From NCBI GenBank assembly GCA_004010935.1, contig CP026511.1, forward strand, positions 4,216,001 to 4,280,000: 64,000 nt of DNA, in the 5' to 3' direction. Position numbers and translations under genes: made by a program. The notes under the pieces were generated by a model. That model saw only the letters and a list, made by a program, of their open reading frames with translations. It had not been told where the DNA came from and did no database searches. Positions 48,671 through 57,619 of the stretch are shown piece after piece. The first letter of the stretch is position 1; the number at the start of each line of letters is the position of its first letter. The stretch is from Pseudomonadaceae bacterium SI-3 (GTDB taxonomy: Bacteria; Pseudomonadota; Gammaproteobacteria; Pseudomonadales; Pseudomonadaceae).

Positions 48671-50605
48671 ATGAGCAAAGCCGATGCTTTCGCCGAGGCA
48701 GGCAAAACCGCCGTACTGCAGAACATCCACGGAACCATGGAGTTTCTGCGCAAGTACCCGCCGTTCAACCAGATGGAGCCCGGCCATCTGGCTTATCTGG
48801 TTGAAAACTGCCAGCTGCGCTTTTACAGCGAAGGCGATTGCATCATTTCGCCTGATGACGGCGTCGTCGAGCACTTCTACATCATCAAGCAGGGCCGGGT
48901 TCATGGTCAGCGCCCACACACCAGCAAGCGCGGCACCGACACAACCTTCGAGGTGATCGTCGGCGAATGCTTTCCGATGGCCGCCTTGATGGGCGAGCGT
49001 GCCACCCGCACCGGGCACTTCGCCGCCGAAGACACCTTCTGTTTTCTGTTGAACAAGCCCGCCTTCGTCAAGCTGGTCTCCAAATCCGCGGCATTTCGTG
49101 ACTTCGCCATGCGCGGCGTCAGTAGCCTGCTCGACTTGGTCAATCAGCAGGCGCAGATGCGCGCGGTGGAGAGCCTTGGCGAGCAATACTCGCTAGAGAC
49201 GCGCATCGGCGAGCTCGCTTTGCACCATCCGGTCTCTTGCCTGCCATCAATGCCACTGGCCGATGCGGTGGCCCTGATGCACGAAAACAACACCGGCAGC
49301 GTGGTGATTACCGACCTCGAATTTCACCCGCGAGGCATCTTCACCTTGCGCGATCTGCGCCGCGTGATCGGCACCGGTACGACCGACCTGTCCGCCCCGA
49401 TTGCCGAATTCATGACGCAGGATCCATTCCATCTCCCGCCGGATGCAACAGCCTTCGATGCCGCTATCGCCATGACCGAGCGTCACATCGCTCACGTCTG
49501 CGTTGTCGATAAAGGCCTGCTGAGCGGGGTGATTTCCGAGCGCGATCTGTTCTCGCTGCAGCGCGTCGACTTGGTTCATCTGGCGCAGGCGATTTCGCAC
49601 GCCGACAGCGTCGAGACGCTGGTGATCATCCGCAGCCGGATCTTGCAGCTGGTCGACAATATGCTGGCGCACGGCGCCTCCTCTACACAGATCACACACA
49701 TCATCACGCTGCTCAACGACCATACGGTTTGCCGCGTGATCGAACTGGCCATCGAATTGCTCGGCGACCCCGGCATCCCTTTCACCTGGCTGTGCTTCGG
49801 CAGTGAAGGGCGCCGCGAGCAGACCCTGCATACCGATCAGGACAACGGCATGCTCTTCGAAGCTGCTGACGCAGCCGAAGCCGCTTCTATCCGGGGCCGC
49901 CTGCTGCCGCTTGCAGAGCGCATCAACCACGATCTGGACACCTGTGGCTTCACCCTGTGCAAGGGCAACATCATGGCCAGCAACCCGCAGCTGTGCCTTT
50001 CACGACTCGAATGGCAGCGGCGCTTCAGCGCCTTCATTCGGGAATCGACACCGGAAAATCTGCTCAGCAGCACCATTTATTTCGACCTGCGCGCGATCTG
50101 GGGTCCCAGCGAGGGGTGCGAGCAGCTGCGCAGCAACATGCTTGAGGAGGTCGGCGACAGTCGGTTGTTCCAGCGCATGATGGCGGAAAACGCGCTACGT
50201 CATCGCCCGCCCGTAGGACGTTTTCGCGATTTCGTGGTGACCCGTAAAGGCGACGGCAAAGCGACCCTGGATCTTAAAGTGCAGGGCCTGACACCCTTCG
50301 TAGACGGCGCGCGACTGCTGGCGCTGGGCCACGGCATCACAGCGTGCAATACGTTGGACCGATTGCGCCAGCTGGTCGAAAAAGATGTCATCGACGGAAA
50401 GGATGGTGCTGCCTATGAAGAGGCCTACCATTTCATCCAGCAGACCCGCATGCAGCAGCACCAGCAGCAGGCACGCGACGGAAGGCCTTACTCGAACCGG
50501 CTCGACCCGGACACCCTCAATCACCTGGATCGGCGTATCCTGCGCGAATCCTTTCGCCAAGCCCAGCGCCTACAGAGCAGTCTGGCGGTCCGCTACCAGT
50601 TATGA
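48671..50605 (+). CDS. Cyclic-nucleotide-binding/CBS/DUF294 nucleotidyltransferase-like protein
   Basis: 644-residue cytoplasmic signalling protein. A cNMP-binding-like domain (about 20-150), two CBS repeats (about 165-290; VVITDLEFHPRGIFTLRDLR), a DUF294 nucleotidyltransferase-like domain with WLCFGSEGRREQTLHTDQDN near 371-390 and a DUF294 C-terminal helical domain near 490-630. The GSxGR..xxxxxxDxD pattern is that of GlnD-type transferases, whose substrate here is unknown. The ATG at 48671 has a weak GGAA before it; the frame is open 47 codons upstream but that part is not protein-like. It overlaps the exonuclease gene by ATGA. In other pseudomonads I recall the pair next to the ActP symporter, which lies 7 kb further here. 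Confidence 0.85.
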   Translation: MSKADAFAEAGKTAVLQNIHGTMEFLRKYPPFNQMEPGHLAYLVENCQLRFYSEGDCIISPDDGVVEHFYIIKQGRVHGQRPHTSKRGTDTTFEVIVGECFPMAALMGERATRTGHFAAEDTFCFLLNKPAFVKLVSKSAAFRDFAMRGVSSLLDLVNQQAQMRAVESLGEQYSLETRIGELALHHPVSCLPSMPLADAVALMHENNTGSVVITDLEFHPRGIFTLRDLRRVIGTGTTDLSAPIAEFMTQDPFHLPPDATAFDAAIAMTERHIAHVCVVDKGLLSGVISERDLFSLQRVDLVHLAQAISHADSVETLVIIRSRILQLVDNMLAHGASSTQITHIITLLNDHTVCRVIELAIELLGDPGIPFTWLCFGSEGRREQTLHTDQDNGMLFEAADAAEAASIRGRLLPLAERINHDLDTCGFTLCKGNIMASNPQLCLSRLEWQRRFSAFIRESTPENLLSSTIYFDLRAIWGPSEGCEQLRSNMLEEVGDSRLFQRMMAENALRHRPPVGRFRDFVVTRKGDGKATLDLKVQGLTPFVDGARLLALGHGITACNTLDRLRQLVEKDVIDGKDGAAYEEAYHFIQQTRMQQHQQQARDGRPYSNRLDPDTLNHLDRRILRESFRQAQRLQSSLAVRYQL

Positions 50606-51306
50606 ATATGCCCTGGTTCAAACGTCGCGGCCCTATCCTCGAACTCGAACAACTGCAACGGCGTGATCAGCTTGTGCCGCCTGCTGCCCTGGACCTTTGT
50701 CCGCTCGACGTGCAGCGCATGGTGGTGCTTGATCTTGAAACCAGCGGTCTCGACATGCGCCGCGATATCGTCCTTTCCATTGGCGCAGTGGTTATCGAGC
50801 GAGGCGGCATCCAACTGGGGGACCAGTACGAGTCGACGCTGTTGCGCCGGGCGCAAAAGGTCAGCGAAAGCGTGCTGATCCACGGGATTGCGCCAAGCGA
50901 ACTCGAAGCGGGCGAAGACCCGGCCGAAGCGCTTCTGGATTTGATGGAGTTCATTGGCGACAGCCCGATTCTGGCATTCCACGCCGGTTTCGATCAGCGC
51001 ATGCTCACCCGCGCGTTAAAACAGACGCTAGGCTACAAGCTGCGCCATCCATTCATCGACATTGCCGAAGTTGCACCCATGCTTTGCCCCGACAACCGAC
51101 CGAGGCAAAACGGTCTGGATGACTGGTGTAGCCATTTCGGACTTCAAGTTCTGCAACGCCATCACGCCAGCGCAGATGCACTGGCCACTGCTGAGCTGGC
51201 GTTGATCCTGTTCAGCAAGGCGCGTCGACAGGGCGTGGACAGCCTTGAGGCGATGAGCCAACGATTGGCCAACTGGCGCAAACGGCAGCAGGCTCAGTTC
51301 ATGTAA
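50602..51306 (+). CDS. DEDDh 3'-5' exonuclease (DnaQ-like)
   Basis: 234-residue nuclease of the DNA polymerase III epsilon type. Exo I VVLDLETSGLD (near 41-51), Exo II ILAFHAGFDQRML (near 122-134) and Exo III HHASADALATAEL (near 188-200) contain the DEDD residues and the His of the DEDDh class. It is too short and divergent to be the replicative epsilon subunit. The start lies in the stop of the DUF294 gene (ATGA), so the two proteins are made together. Confidence 0.88.
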   Translation: MNMPWFKRRGPILELEQLQRRDQLVPPAALDLCPLDVQRMVVLDLETSGLDMRRDIVLSIGAVVIERGGIQLGDQYESTLLRRAQKVSESVLIHGIAPSELEAGEDPAEALLDLMEFIGDSPILAFHAGFDQRMLTRALKQTLGYKLRHPFIDIAEVAPMLCPDNRPRQNGLDDWCSHFGLQVLQRHHASADALATAELALILFSKARRQGVDSLEAMSQRLANWRKRQQAQFM

Positions 51307-51427
51307 TAGGGCTTGCCGGGTTCCTGATCGAACGGCGCAACATCCTCGTTGCACCGCTGCCGGCAACTTGCGATCATGTGCGAATAGTTCTCGTTATTGG
51401 CCGAGGTGTCGGCCTTGGAGCATTCGC

Positions 51428-51943
51428 TTGTCGGCTGGGTCGACCCATCAACAGTTCGTGGGCTCGCTGTATCGCGATCATCGCGATTGGCTGTTGAACT
51501 GGCTCCGCCGCCACCAGGCGTGTCCTCATCGCGCCGAGGACCTGAGCCAGGACACCTTCCTGCGGCTGCTCAAGCGTGACGATATAGGCGATCTTCGTGA
51601 GCCGCGCACTTTGCTGGCGACAATCGCTCGTGGCCTGTTGATCGATCATTTTCGTCGCAGCGCGCTGGAGCGCACCTATCTCGATGAGCTGGCACTGCAG
51701 CCGGAAGACACGCAACCCAGCGCCGAGGATCAGCTGCAAGTGCTCCAGGCATTGCGCGAAGTGAACCTCATGCTCGGTGCGCTCTCGGCTAATGCACGTG
51801 CAGCCTTCTTCTATAACCGCCTGGACGGCCTGACCCACGCCGAAATTGCGTCGCGCCTCGGCGTCTCCGTTCCACGCGTAAGACAGTACCTCGCCCAGGC
51901 TCTGCGCCAGTGTTATATCGCCGTTTACGGTGCGCCTAGATGA
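51428..51943 (+). CDS. FecI-like ECF sigma factor
   Basis: 171-residue extracytoplasmic-function sigma factor. Region 2 shows FVGSLYRDHRDWLLNWLRRH and AEDLSQDTFLRLL near 30-45; region 4 has LDGLTHAEIASRLGVSVPRV near 134-153 as the -35-binding helix-turn-helix. The frame can be opened from 51368, but the TTG at 51428 has GGAG seven bases before it and gives the usual FecI length (about 173). Its stop overlaps the fecR start (ATGA). It is expected to transcribe the TonB receptor gene downstream when the siderophore signal arrives. Confidence 0.85.
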   Translation: MSAGSTHQQFVGSLYRDHRDWLLNWLRRHQACPHRAEDLSQDTFLRLLKRDDIGDLREPRTLLATIARGLLIDHFRRSALERTYLDELALQPEDTQPSAEDQLQVLQALREVNLMLGALSANARAAFFYNRLDGLTHAEIASRLGVSVPRVRQYLAQALRQCYIAVYGAPR

Positions 51944-52923
51944 GTGTGGACCGGCAGCCGGTATCGGCCCGTGTGCTCGATGAGGCTATCTCCTGGCAGC
52001 TGCGTCTTGGCGACGGTGGCGCGAGCCCTCAGGTCCGAAAGGCGCTACAAAGCTGGTTGAGTGAAAGTGCCGAGCACGCCAAAGCCTGGGCACAACTGGG
52101 TGGCATCGATCAGCAACTCGGCACCATTAATTCCCCATCCGCGCGAAGGGCGTTGCAGATCAGTGCTCACTCCGGACGGCGGACAGTAGGTCGTGCGCTT
52201 CTCGGCCTGGCATTGCTGTGCACGCTGGGCATGGGAATCGCACTGCAATCGCAGCCGCTGCCGGTGTGGTTAGCTGACGAACGCACCGGCGCCGGAGAAC
52301 AGCTGAGCGTTACGCTGGCTGACAATAGCCACATACAGCTAAACAGCCGCAGCGCACTGGATATTCACTTCGATCAGCAAGAGCGCCGGCTGTTTCTGCA
52401 CAGCGGTGAGGTGCTCGTTGAAACCGCACCGGGCAATGACCCAAGACCCTTTGTCGTCGAAACCGAACAAGGCGATCTACGCGCGCTCGGCACGCGATTC
52501 ATCGTTCGCCGAGAAGGTGATGCGACCCGCCTGGTCGTACTCCGATCCGCTGTGGCCGCGCTTCCCGGCGGCCTACAGGCGGGTCGCACCGTGCAGGCTG
52601 GCGAGCAGCTACTGATGCACCGCGACTATCTCGACGACAATCAGGCAGCACCGGTTGCGGCAGACGCCTGGAGCCGGGGCATGCTCGTGGTAGAAGATCT
52701 GCCGTTGAGCGAGCTGCTAGCCATACTCGGTGAGTATCGCCGTGGTTACCTCGGCCTCGATCCGAGCCTCGAGTCCCTGCGCATCAGCGGTAGTTTTCCG
52801 CTGCACGACACCGACCGCGCGCTGGCGGCCCTGCCACCCAGCCTACCGGTGCAGATCGAGCGGCACACTGATTGGTGGGTCAAGGTCGTTCCGGCGCAAC
52901 CTGCCAGCGATTCGCACAAGTAA
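51940..52923 (+). CDS. FecR-like anti-sigma/sigma regulator
   Basis: 327-residue single-pass membrane protein. N-terminal cytoplasmic DUF4880-like part (AISWQLRLGDGGASPQVRKA, LQSWLSESAEHAKAWAQL), membrane helix near 85-105 (LLGLALLCTLGMGIAL), and a periplasmic FecR domain (LADNSHIQLNSRSALDIHFD near 127-146, VETEQGDLRALGTRFIVRRE near 172-191) with an STN-like tail. It relays the occupied state of the receptor to the FecI-like sigma factor. It follows that gene with an ATGA overlap. Confidence 0.9.
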   Translation: MSVDRQPVSARVLDEAISWQLRLGDGGASPQVRKALQSWLSESAEHAKAWAQLGGIDQQLGTINSPSARRALQISAHSGRRTVGRALLGLALLCTLGMGIALQSQPLPVWLADERTGAGEQLSVTLADNSHIQLNSRSALDIHFDQQERRLFLHSGEVLVETAPGNDPRPFVVETEQGDLRALGTRFIVRREGDATRLVVLRSAVAALPGGLQAGRTVQAGEQLLMHRDYLDDNQAAPVAADAWSRGMLVVEDLPLSELLAILGEYRRGYLGLDPSLESLRISGSFPLHDTDRALAALPPSLPVQIERHTDWWVKVVPAQPASDSHK

Positions 52924-53052
52924 CTGCAGCGCACATCGCAGCGGTGGCTCCAGGCCCTATAAAAAATATTTTCAGCTGCCCCTATCACTTTTCATTTCTC
53001 CTCCGGCCTCATGAATAACTGAGACATATTCCTATTCGGGAGTTATTCACAA

Positions 53053-55497
53053 ATGCCATCGCTTTCACTGTTCCGCCCCAGCCTTCTGGCCGTTGCTATT
53101 GCCGTCGCGCCACTGCCACTACTGGCCCAGACCTCCAATGGCGAAACGGCTGCTGGCGAGGTTCGCGAGTACTCCCTGCCCGCCGCGCCTCTGGCTTCGA
53201 CGCTGAATCGCATCGCCGCCGAAGCAGGGCTGGTGCTCAGTATTGATCCTGCTCTGACTCGCAACCGCATGGCCGAGCCGGTACAAGGTCGCTTCGATGG
53301 CCAGGGGGCGCTGTACGAAGCGCTACGAGGAACCGGGCTAGAGCTGCGACACACCGATTCGGGCAGTTACAGCCTTCAGCCGGGGGCAACCTTCAGTTCC
53401 GCTGAAGCCATGGTTCTGCCAGGAGTAGTGATTACAGGCAGCGAGACCGTCGCAGACGCCTGGGGCCCTGCGGATGGCTATCTGGCGAATCGCACCGCTG
53501 TTGGCAGCAAAACCGACACCCCGATACTTGAAGCCCCTCGCTCGATTTCAGTGGCCACCCGCGAGCAAATGCAAGACCGCAATGTGCAGAGCCTCGACGA
53601 CGCGGTGCGCTACATGCCGGGCGTCATCGCCAGCAGCTATGGCAGTGACAGTCGCGCCGACTGGATGAAAATTCGCGGCTTCGAACCTATTCAGATGCTT
53701 GATGGCCTGCCACTGATCAAAGGCACCTATGCCATGCCCAAGCTGGAAACCTGGAGCTTGGAGCGCGTAGCCATCCTGCGCGGCCCGGCCTCTTCGGTCT
53801 ACGGACAAACGCCCCCGGGCGGCCTGGTGGACGCCGTCAGCCGCCGTCCGCAAGCTGAGAGCAGTCGCGAGGTGGAGGTGCAGGTCGGTAACTACGATCA
53901 CAAGCAGATCAGCTTCGACACCACCGGTCGTATCGACGACGAGGGCCGCTTTCTCTATCGCTTCAGCGGCGTCGGTCGCGACAGTGGAACCGTCATCGAA
54001 CACATGGACGACCAGCGCTTCAACCTGGCACCAAGTTTGACCTGGAACATCAGCAACGACACCACGTTGACCTTCCTGAGCCAGTTCAACCGCGACGATA
54101 CCGGCGCCACCAGCCAGTTCCTGCCACTTCAGGGCACCAAGCTGAGCACACCCGCAGGGAAAGTCGACTACAACGAGAACCTGGGCGATCCAAGCTGGGA
54201 GTTCTACGACAAGCGCTACTACGCCCTGGGCTATGCCTTCGAGCACCGCATCAATGATGTCTGGCAGTTCCGGCAGAATCTGCGTTACAGCAAGATCGAC
54301 TTGGAAGCCCAGACGATCACCGCAGGCGGATGGGCTTTTGCGGTTGCGGACGACGGCACGGTGCAGCGTGGCGCCAACGTATACGACGAGGACATCAGCC
54401 ACTTCGCCGTGGATAACAACTTCCTGGCGGATTTCAGCACGGGCGTCATTGGCCATACCGTGCTGCTGGGTCTCGATCATCAGCGCGTGAATACAAACTA
54501 CCGTTGGCAGTACGGCGCAGCGCCTGCCAGCAACATCATCAACCCTGTCTACGACCAAGACTTTAGCGGCGTCGCCTACGCTGCTTTCCAGGACTACAAC
54601 CAGAAACGCCGTAACACTGGCGTATACCTGCAAGACCAAATGTCCATCGATGCCTGGCGCCTGACGCTAGGCGGCCGCTGGGATCGGCTAGACACCGACT
54701 CGGTGTTCTACAACGCTGGCAACGCCCAGGACAGCCGCCGCGACAGCGCTTTCAGCGGTAACGCGGCTCTGAGCTATGTGTTCGAATCTGGACTGGTTCC
54801 CTATGTGTCCTATGCCGAGTCCTTTCAGGCCGAAGCAGGCGGAACCGCCGGACAGACCTTCCGGCCGAGCACTGGCAAGCAATATGAAGCCGGTATCAAG
54901 TATCAACCCAACGGTAGCGAGCTGCTGCTCAGCGCAGCTGTTTATGACCTGACGCGCCAGGACATCATCAGTACCAACACCAGCGGCGTGACAGCCCCAG
55001 TCGGCGAAGTACAGGTTCGCGGCCTGGAGCTAGAGGCGACGGGTAGTGTCACGGACAATCTCAAATTGACGGCGTCCTATACCTACGCCAACAGCAAGAT
55101 GACGAAAGTCGGCGACCCCCTGGACCAGAACCGTCCATTGCCGCTGACCCCCGAGCATCAAGCAGCGATCTGGGCCGACTATGACTGGGCAACAGGTCCG
55201 CTGGCCGGCTTTGGGGTTGGTTTTGGCGCGCGTTACGTCGGCGCCACCGACAACATTGCGGTAGGGAGCGTCGGCTTCGTGCGTGATGAATCGGACGGCC
55301 ATTCAAGCGCGTACACAGTCTACGACGCTGCTGTTCGCTATGACCTCGGCCAGGTCGACAGCAGCCTCCGCGGCGCCAGTGTCGCTATCAACGCTAACAA
55401 TGTGTTCGACAAGGAATACCTAGCCACCTGCGACGGCTTCTACTGCTATGCCGGCGACCCGCGCCGCGTAACGGCTAGCCTAAGTTACGCTTGGTGA
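53053..55497 (+). CDS. TonB-dependent siderophore receptor with signalling (STN) domain
   Basis: 814-residue outer-membrane transporter. A signal peptide ends near LLAQ (residue 26). The STN domain at about 30-108 (PAAPLASTLNRIAAEAGLVL) contacts FecR. The plug covers about 150-270 (APRSISVATREQMQDRNVQS, GPASSVYGQTPPGGLVDAVS) and the barrel follows to the terminal aromatic SLSYAW. The NVFDKEYLATCDGFYCYAGD ending resembles the FhuA/FiuA/FoxA hydroxamate-siderophore group, so a ferrichrome- or ferrioxamine-type ligand is plausible. The RBS is GGGAG. The 129 bases upstream, AT-rich at 52960-53010, should hold the promoter read by the FecI-like sigma. Confidence 0.9.
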   Translation: MPSLSLFRPSLLAVAIAVAPLPLLAQTSNGETAAGEVREYSLPAAPLASTLNRIAAEAGLVLSIDPALTRNRMAEPVQGRFDGQGALYEALRGTGLELRHTDSGSYSLQPGATFSSAEAMVLPGVVITGSETVADAWGPADGYLANRTAVGSKTDTPILEAPRSISVATREQMQDRNVQSLDDAVRYMPGVIASSYGSDSRADWMKIRGFEPIQMLDGLPLIKGTYAMPKLETWSLERVAILRGPASSVYGQTPPGGLVDAVSRRPQAESSREVEVQVGNYDHKQISFDTTGRIDDEGRFLYRFSGVGRDSGTVIEHMDDQRFNLAPSLTWNISNDTTLTFLSQFNRDDTGATSQFLPLQGTKLSTPAGKVDYNENLGDPSWEFYDKRYYALGYAFEHRINDVWQFRQNLRYSKIDLEAQTITAGGWAFAVADDGTVQRGANVYDEDISHFAVDNNFLADFSTGVIGHTVLLGLDHQRVNTNYRWQYGAAPASNIINPVYDQDFSGVAYAAFQDYNQKRRNTGVYLQDQMSIDAWRLTLGGRWDRLDTDSVFYNAGNAQDSRRDSAFSGNAALSYVFESGLVPYVSYAESFQAEAGGTAGQTFRPSTGKQYEAGIKYQPNGSELLLSAAVYDLTRQDIISTNTSGVTAPVGEVQVRGLELEATGSVTDNLKLTASYTYANSKMTKVGDPLDQNRPLPLTPEHQAAIWADYDWATGPLAGFGVGFGARYVGATDNIAVGSVGFVRDESDGHSSAYTVYDAAVRYDLGQVDSSLRGASVAINANNVFDKEYLATCDGFYCYAGDPRRVTASLSYAW

Positions 55498-55552
55498 GCC
55501 TCTCAGTAGTACCGGAGGCCGCTGACGCGGCCTTTGGCATTCTGGAGTCATG

Positions 55553-56677
55553 ATGAAAAGCAAAACCATCCGCCGCTGGTCCTTCGTCCATACCTGGACC
55601 AGCCTGATCTGCACGCTGTTTCTACTCTTACTGGCGGTCACCGGATTGCCGTTGATCTTCCATCACGAACTGGAACATCTGCTTGGCGAGGCGCCTGAGT
55701 TGCGTGAGATGGCACCCGATACGCCGCATCTCGATCTGCAGCAGTTGGTGACAGCCGCCGAGCGGCACCGCGAGGGTGAGGTGGTGCAGTATTTCGGTTG
55801 GGAAGCGGACGAGCCTAACGGTGTTGTGGCGATTACCGCTGCAACAGCCGGCACCGAACCCAACTCTTCCTACACCTTCATGCTCGATGCCCGTAGCGGC
55901 GAAGCGGTCGAAATGCCGGCGGCTAACGGCGGCCTGATGATGTTTTTCCTGCGCATGCATGTCGACATGTTTGCAGGGCTGCCCGGCAAGCTGTTCCTGG
56001 CCTTCATGGGCCTGCTGTTTATCGTGGCAATCATTTCAGGCGTCGTGCTTTATGCGCCATTCATGCGTCGGCTTCAGTTCGCTCAGGTACGTCACGGTCG
56101 CTCCAACCGGACTCGCTGGCTGGATCTGCACAACCTGATCGGTGTGGTAACGCTCAGTTGGGCGCTGGTAGTGGGTATTACCGGCGTGGTCAGCGCCTGC
56201 GCCGACCTCGTGATCGAGGCTTGGCGCGCCGACTCGCTCGCGTCAATGCTCGCGCCCTACCGTGATGCGCCAGCGCTGACGTCGCGCGCCCCGGCAAGCG
56301 ACCTTCTGCAAATCGCCGCCCAAGCAGCACCGGGTATGCAGCCGGACTTCATCGCCTTTCCGGGCACGCGCTTTTCCAGCGAGCATCACTACACCATATT
56401 CATGAATGGCAGCAGCCATCTGACCTCACACCTGCTTACCCCCGTACTGATCGATGCGCAGACACTGGAGGTCACAGCCGTTGGCGAGCGGCCTTGGTAC
56501 ATGGATGCCTTGGGCCTGTCACAACCACTGCACTTCGGTGACTACGGCGGTCGGCCGATGCAGATTCTGTGGGGAGTGCTTGATGTGCTGACCATCATCG
56601 TACTGGGTAGCGGGCTTTATCTATGGTGGGTTAGGCGCCACGGCGGGCGAGTGGCCGCTCGAGAGGTGTCGGAATGA
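55553..56677 (+). CDS. PepSY-domain membrane protein, probable siderophore-linked reductase
   Basis: 374-residue inner-membrane protein with four helices (about 12-35, 138-162, 190-215, 335-355) and PepSY-type periplasmic segments (LQQLVTAAERHREGEVVQYF near 60-79). Conserved His residues occur at helix ends (VHTWTSL, FHHELEH, RMHVDMF, LDLHNLIG, PLHFGDYG), as in the PiuB/FpvG group that reduces iron in siderophores. Two ATGs are adjacent; GGAG is five bases from the second (55553), which I take as the start. The stop overlaps the next small gene by ATGA. The iron-reductase role is inferred from family and position. Confidence 0.82.
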   Translation: MKSKTIRRWSFVHTWTSLICTLFLLLLAVTGLPLIFHHELEHLLGEAPELREMAPDTPHLDLQQLVTAAERHREGEVVQYFGWEADEPNGVVAITAATAGTEPNSSYTFMLDARSGEAVEMPAANGGLMMFFLRMHVDMFAGLPGKLFLAFMGLLFIVAIISGVVLYAPFMRRLQFAQVRHGRSNRTRWLDLHNLIGVVTLSWALVVGITGVVSACADLVIEAWRADSLASMLAPYRDAPALTSRAPASDLLQIAAQAAPGMQPDFIAFPGTRFSSEHHYTIFMNGSSHLTSHLLTPVLIDAQTLEVTAVGERPWYMDALGLSQPLHFGDYGGRPMQILWGVLDVLTIIVLGSGLYLWWVRRHGGRVAAREVSE

Positions 56678-56883
56678 GCTGGCGCAAATCGACCTTCTTG
56701 CTGCCGGGATTGATAGCCGTGCTCGGCCTAGCCGGTCTTTTCGCTGCGTTGCTGGGGGATGGCTGGTGGGATGCACTTGCCTGGCTCGGCCTAGGCCTTC
56801 CGGCAGCGCTCGGCGCATGGCCGCTGCTGCGCTGTCGGATGGCAGCATCCGCCAGAACTGCGCAGCCTGTAATCAAGGATTGA
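56674..56883 (+). CDS. Small membrane protein of the iron-uptake unit
   Basis: 69-residue protein with two hydrophobic helices (about 8-28 and 32-52) and a basic tail. Its start overlaps the PepSY gene stop (ATGA). I do not recognise a family. A tiny membrane partner after a PepSY reductase is a familiar layout in pyoverdine-type gene sets. Confidence 0.65.
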   Translation: MSWRKSTFLLPGLIAVLGLAGLFAALLGDGWWDALAWLGLGLPAALGAWPLLRCRMAASARTAQPVIKD

Positions 56884-57000
56884 GTTCCTGAAAGCCTCGG
56901 CCGGCCGCCCGACCTAGACTGGCCAGACGTTGCCTCCAACGCAGCGCTGCGCCCCAGCAACGGGCTCAGCGGCGTGATGGATCCAATCTTCCGCCGAGGC

Positions 57001-57522
57001 TTAACGCGAATCGGCACCGCAGATGCGTTGAAACAGCGGCGAATCGGCGTCCAACTCGGTCAAGGTTTCGGCTTTGGCCTGACCCGCCTCGTTCAGCCTG
57101 AACATGGCCTTTTCCGCGCATATCAGCTGATAACGTCCACTGACTACGGTGGACATCAGGTGCTGTTTATCGAAGCGATACAGGACAAAGCGTGCAATGC
57201 GGCCCTGATTCGTATCCTGGATCTGCGCGTTTGCCTGATCGAGCACCGTGTAGCTCAAGGGCATCGGGTACATCATGGTCCAGGGGCGCCACAACATTTC
57301 CCCCTCTTCGCTCGAAACAACCACGGTCCCTTCCGGTAAGCGGGCCTGTTTGGTTTCGAACCAGGTGTATTCGTAATGGATGGTGTAACTCAGCATTCCC
57401 AGACCTGCACAGACAGGAATGATCCATTTCGGCACTCGCTTGCGCGTCAGTGAGCGCAGCAGCAGCCCGATGCCTGCACCCGCTACACCAGCGACGATTG
57501 CCGCGATTAGATGCCAGAACAT
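57001..57522 (-). CDS. Conserved hypothetical membrane-anchored protein
   Basis: 173-residue protein with an N-terminal helix (MFWHLIAAIVAGVAGAGIGL), a basic loop, a second short hydrophobic stretch (WIIPVCAGLGMLSYTIHYEY) and a C-terminal soluble part of about 110 residues with no known motif. I do not recognise the function. The ATG at 57522 has GGGGAG six bases before it; a TTG two codons earlier is too close to that site. It lies directly downstream of the actP terminator on the same strand, with no room for a normal promoter. Confidence 0.7.
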   Translation of the reverse strand: MFWHLIAAIVAGVAGAGIGLLLRSLTRKRVPKWIIPVCAGLGMLSYTIHYEYTWFETKQARLPEGTVVVSSEEGEMLWRPWTMMYPMPLSYTVLDQANAQIQDTNQGRIARFVLYRFDKQHLMSTVVSGRYQLICAEKAMFRLNEAGQAKAETLTELDADSPLFQRICGADSR

Positions 57523-57535
57523 ATACAACTCCCCT

Positions 57536-57566
57536 AAAAAAATCGGGCTTCCATATGGAAGCCCGA
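57536..57566 (-). terminator. Terminator of the actP operon / attenuator before the next gene
   Basis: TCGGGCTTCCAT (57566-57555 when read on the minus strand) is followed immediately by its complement ATGGAAGCCCGA (57554-57543), a 24-base perfect palindrome, then seven T. The T-run is followed at once by AGGGGAG, the RBS of the hypothetical gene. Confidence 0.88.
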
Positions 57567-57619
57567 CTTGTACCTCAACCTTGTGCCAGAACGAGTCTGA
57601 CGTCCGGCTGCATTATCAG

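Noticed and set aside
51382..51400. Possible Fur box before the FecI-like gene
   Set aside because: AATA...TATT symmetry is present but the centre and most positions do not fit the 19-base Fur consensus. Fur control is still likely on general grounds but not supported by this match.
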